Positions 62,548 through 64,000 of a DNA stretch of 64,000 bases are shown here, piece after piece (within the stretch, counting starts at the first letter, position 1; the number at the start of each line of letters is the position of its first letter). A model generated the notes under the pieces. The model searched no databases. It was not told where the DNA came from and saw only the letters and a list, made by a program, of their open reading frames with translations. Origin of the DNA: Elysia crispata (lineage: Eukaryota > Mollusca > Gastropoda > Plakobranchidae); assembly GCA_033675545.1 (NCBI GenBank), contig JAWDGP010002696.1, forward strand, positions 62,001 through 126,000, given 5' to 3'. The position numbers were made by a program, and so were the translations under genes.

Positions 62548-64000
62548 TTCGAAATGAGGATTATCCTTGTTCTGTAAAAGTAAAATGGGGTTGTTCACCA
62601 AAAAAATATTCCAGCAACACAAAGAAACAAAAACAAAAAAACCCTATAAAGCATCAATTATAGCAAAATAATATGACAAACCTGAGAGCTTCGATTTTGA
62701 ATCTTTTTGTTTTCCGTTGATGTTGAAAATTGAGCGCAAGAAAAACACAGAAGCCAGACAATGTTCTTTCTTTTGAGGATATGCTTTAATTTGAATAATT
62801 ATATTTTTTATCATTTGAGCGATATTAAGTAAAACTTATTAAGACATGAATGGAATGTTACAAAATAAAAAACAACTACCAAAGAAAAAAAAGCGAACAT
62901 GTGGAAGTGTCAAATATATGCCGCTGTCAGGTATTTAAATGAAAAAGAAGATCAGGAGAAAAGTATTTTACTGTTTGGATAAAACTAGAATGAAAACAAT
63001 ACTTCACACCGTTTTTCACATCGTTCCTTTTCAACGTAGAAAATCGTCTCATTGCGTACCATGAAGATTGAATAAAACTCGCCCATGTTGCACACAATAA
63101 GTTTTCTTTTATGCTGAAAAAATACCTCAATACACGACCTGCAGATCGCTGCAATACAATAATTTATTTACTCTTTGAAAAATGAACTGTAATATAGCAC
63201 AAAATACAGTTTTTAGTGTTCAAAGCGCTCTAAAAAGATAGCTTGAGAGGCCGCAATAAACCTTTACACATGTTTATTTACAAAAGGCTTACAAAGTCTT
63301 TGATCGATACGTTGAGGAGATGTCTTTCAAGACTTTTTTAAGCAATATTGATCACATATCCCAACCAGACGGTTCCTAGCCTGGACGTTCTAGTTGGCTT
63401 CATCTTTCACTAAAACCTGATGTTTCACCTCTGTTCTAATCTATGATAGTATCTATTAGAGGCGTCAATGAAGGAACAACTAGTTTTATTAACTTGAGAC
63501 AGTGATGTAAGTCTAGAATACAATAATATTTTAGCTATCAAATTTGGAAATTCTTTTATTTCTGTCCTAAATCTACAGGAAATAGCACACTTTTCAATAT
63601 TAGAGATCGAAATATAATTATCATGCTTTTGAAGGTAGTTTTCAAAGTTGCAGCTTTGAATCCGAGATTCATCCTGATATTACTTCCGATGTATACGTTT
63701 TCTTTAAGTTCTAAATTATTCTTCAGAGTGTTAGTTAACGTTACCTGTACCTCATAATATTCATGTATATTTTATAATCAAACATACTTCGAAGCATGTG
63801 ACATAATGCAAATAAAAAAAGATAATCATAAATGATCATTATAGTTTAATCGAAGACTGTAAAAAGTTTTGAAATTAAAACGGATGAAAATCATCCTTTA
63901 CTTTTATGATTGAAGAGGAATATTGATAGACAACTCGTCATAAAAGATAAATAAATAGGCACACAATTAAAAAAAAAATAAAAGTGACACACTTTCAAAA
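62548..64000. other. Upstream flank of the receptor gene
   Basis: It contains the 5' UTR and presumably an upstream intron and promoter of the receptor: an AG acceptor after a pyrimidine-rich stretch lies at about 62572. No coding exon, repeat array or RNA gene was recognised. Confidence 0.5.

Overview
The window looks like AT-rich animal nuclear DNA: many short protein-coding exons with GT-AG introns, long AT-rich introns, microsatellites and decayed DNA and non-LTR transposons. The gene content (single FAM161-type gene, COQ6, TTC41-type NACHT/TPR gene, Methuselah-like receptor with a somatomedin-B-like ectodomain) and the base composition suggest a lophotrochozoan, most likely a gastropod mollusc. 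The species assignment is inference.

Four multi-exon genes can be assembled with consistent splice phases. Left to right they are: (1) a FAM161-type ciliary/centrosomal protein, minus strand, 3 coding exons, 669 aa. (2) COQ6, the FAD monooxygenase of ubiquinone synthesis, plus strand, 12 coding exons, 481 aa. (3) A DUF4062-NACHT-TPR protein of the TTC41 type, minus strand, 27 coding exons over about 27 kb, 1321 aa. (4) A secretin/Methuselah-like seven-transmembrane receptor with a cysteine-rich ectodomain, minus strand, 6 coding exons, 1109 aa. FAM161 and COQ6 are head to head across 440 bp, so they probably share a bidirectional promoter. COQ6 and TTC41 are tail to tail. TTC41 and the receptor lie in tandem on the minus strand.

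The rest is introns and intergenic DNA. COQ6 intron 10 carries a 4.4-kb hAT-like DNA transposon with recognisable ends: matching terminal inverted repeats and a 6-bp target duplication. Its transposase is broken by frameshifts and stops. COQ6 intron 1 holds a probable piggyBac transposase fragment. Two related decayed LINE reverse-transcriptase copies lie in the COQ6-TTC41 intergenic region and in a TTC41 intron. A 176-bp tandem duplication sits just past the TTC41 stop. Long GA/CT, TA, TATC and trinucleotide microsatellites are concentrated in the receptor introns and one TTC41 intron. No bacterial-type operon, CRISPR array, rRNA or convincing tRNA was seen. The genes do not form an obvious pathway; the arrangement looks like ordinary metazoan synteny.
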